Of a DNA stretch of 64,000 nt, positions 62,873 to 64,000 are shown piece after piece (position 1 is the stretch's first letter; each line of letters starts with the position of its first letter). The position numbers and the translations under genes were made by a program. A model generated the notes under the pieces. That model searched no databases and was not told the origin of the DNA. It saw only the letters and a list, made by a program, of their open reading frames with translations. This DNA is from Batillaria attramentaria (taxonomy: Eukaryota > Mollusca > Gastropoda > Batillariidae). Location of the stretch: the NCBI GenBank assembly GCA_018292915.2, contig JACVVK020000294.1, forward strand, positions 348,501 to 412,500, given 5' to 3'.

Positions 62873-63297
62873 CAGCCTTCACAAAAAGTTAAGGACCACT
62901 TGCAAATATCATTCAACTTTTGTCGTGGTGGCATGCTGGTGTAGTGCTGAACATCGCTGAAACGGCGGCTTGTGTAGGCAAACAAATGAGCACAGTTCAT
63001 AACCAGGGATGCATTCTTTGACCTGCATCTCATTTTTGCCGTGCAGAAAGCCCCAGGTATCGCTCACTGAACACAAACTCGGTCTAGTTTTGCCGAAATT
63101 GCAGATTTTCAAACGCGCCAAGCATGCTGTGTGACGCGCACGTGCCATCCATGCACACAGTGGTCGCCATGTTCACTAATTACCCCTTAACCTTGCTACC
63201 GAATTTTACGGAAAAAAATCTTATTCGGGTTTTTTTCCTGATTAATTGAAACTGTTACCCATTATGTTGACTGGTCCTTAACTTTTTGTGAAGACTG
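62873..63297. mobile_element. Tc1/mariner-like non-autonomous element, 425 bp
   Basis: TA flanks at 62871-62872 and 63298-63299. Inverted ends CAGCCTTCACAAAAAGTTAA (left) and the complement of CAGTCTTCACAAAAAGTTAA (right), both continuing GGACCA. There is no transposase ORF in the interior. It is distinct from the mariner MITE at 8.8 kb. Confidence 0.85.
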
Positions 63298-63299
63298 TA

Positions 63300-64000
63300 T
63301 AAGTGCTGTCAGACGTGGCGAGTTTGCTCGCCAACCAGCGGCCAAATGCACTCCCTGCCAATTAAATCGGCTCGCCAGGGGCACTGCCCAGGGACGCCGT
63401 CGCTACACTAGTGGATAGAACACGGTCCTATTTGTCCTCGCCACCGGCCAGCAAACCGCCGCTGACCGCGCGCTGTCGAGCTTTGCGTATTGTCCAGCGC
63501 CAGGCCGGCAGCGCAGTCCGCCCAGTGCACGCTGGTATCGTGTGGACAGAAAATCCACTCGGCGAGAGTGCGAGCTCTCTGCAGGCACTCAACGTGTGCA
63601 AAAGCCATAAGGAGGTGTACGTCATGACGAGGTATGCGCGTGCTCGAAGTAGTCAAAGCGAGGCTGTTACTTTGAAAAAAAAGAAGAAAAAAAAAGAAGA
63701 AGAAGCGGATGAAGTATTACAGTTAAACAACCTAACCTGCCCCCTTACCCTTTGATCCTAACCCCTATCTCTAACCCTTAATCCTAACGGTATGGTATGT
63801 GACGATTCTCCTGGGCACAAATATCCGTCCCGTTTTGGGACGCTTAAGACGCCACAAGGCTGGAAGATGACGCAGTGAAAGCCTGCTGCTGGTAATCACT
63901 ACTTTGTGTGCAAACCCCCACCCTGTTATTCACTCCAGTGCGTGCGTCAGTATGTCTGTTTTCCACGTCACCGGCCACAGCCTGCTCTTCTTGGTAAGAT
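63300..64000. other. Right edge of the window, unannotated
   Basis: 63675-63705 is A-rich. 63736-63788 holds degenerate CCTAACC-like words. No exon, SINE or element end is supported. Confidence 0.35.

Noticed and set aside
62526..62960. 144-codon ORF on the + strand
   Set aside because: It runs across the left end of a mariner-like element and part of a spacer; no domain or sensible composition.
63736..63788. Interstitial telomeric repeats (CCTAA-like words)
   Set aside because: Spacing and sequence are irregular; no run of the TTAGGG hexamer.

Overview
The window is eukaryotic nuclear DNA. Genes are intron-rich with GT..AG splice sites, AATAAA poly(A) signals are present, and (GT)n/(AC)n tracts, tRNA-derived SINEs, LINE 3' ends and MITE-like inverted-repeat elements are abundant. 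The protein content and repeat style fit a lophotrochozoan, most likely a marine gastropod mollusc. That assignment is inference; no marker proves the species.

Region 1 (about 1-20.3 kb, + strand) is the 3' half of a Rho-associated coiled-coil kinase (ROCK) gene. Seventeen exons (971-12781) splice in frame into 709 C-terminal residues: the end of the long coiled coil, the Rho-binding region, and a PH domain interrupted by a C1 zinc finger. The kinase domain and 5' exons lie left of the window. An unusually repeat-poor stretch of about 7.5 kb follows the stop codon and ends at a well-formed poly(A) site near 20.3 kb; I read it as a long 3'UTR. The introns carry a hAT-like transposon remnant, a mariner-type MITE, two SINE pieces and a 71-bp tandem repeat.

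Region 2 (20.3-28.5 kb) holds minisatellites and a complete six-exon gene on the - strand (27508 down to 22898). It encodes a 328-residue single-pass membrane protein that I do not recognise by name. It has a signal peptide, one compact eight-cysteine module resembling a TNF-receptor-type repeat, a glycosylated helical stalk, a transmembrane helix and a 130-residue cytoplasmic tail. All five introns are phase 1. The last intron ends in a long (UG)n tract just before the acceptor.

Region 3 (28.5-64 kb) is a repeat graveyard with no convincing host gene. It contains at least fourteen copies or pieces of a tRNA-like SINE, several copies of a second SINE, and chimeras of the two. It also has four copies of a GGGCCC-ended MITE, a large foldback element in three copies, 3' ends of RTE-type and RNase H-bearing LINEs, and a cluster of truncated LINE tails. 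Two copies of another inverted-repeat element sit at the same site in two SINEs. A Penelope-like fragment lies between 250-bp inverted arms with a minimal hammerhead-ribozyme motif beside it. One 151-codon Cys/Trp-rich ORF (30550-31005) is the only stretch there that might be an unrecognised exon.
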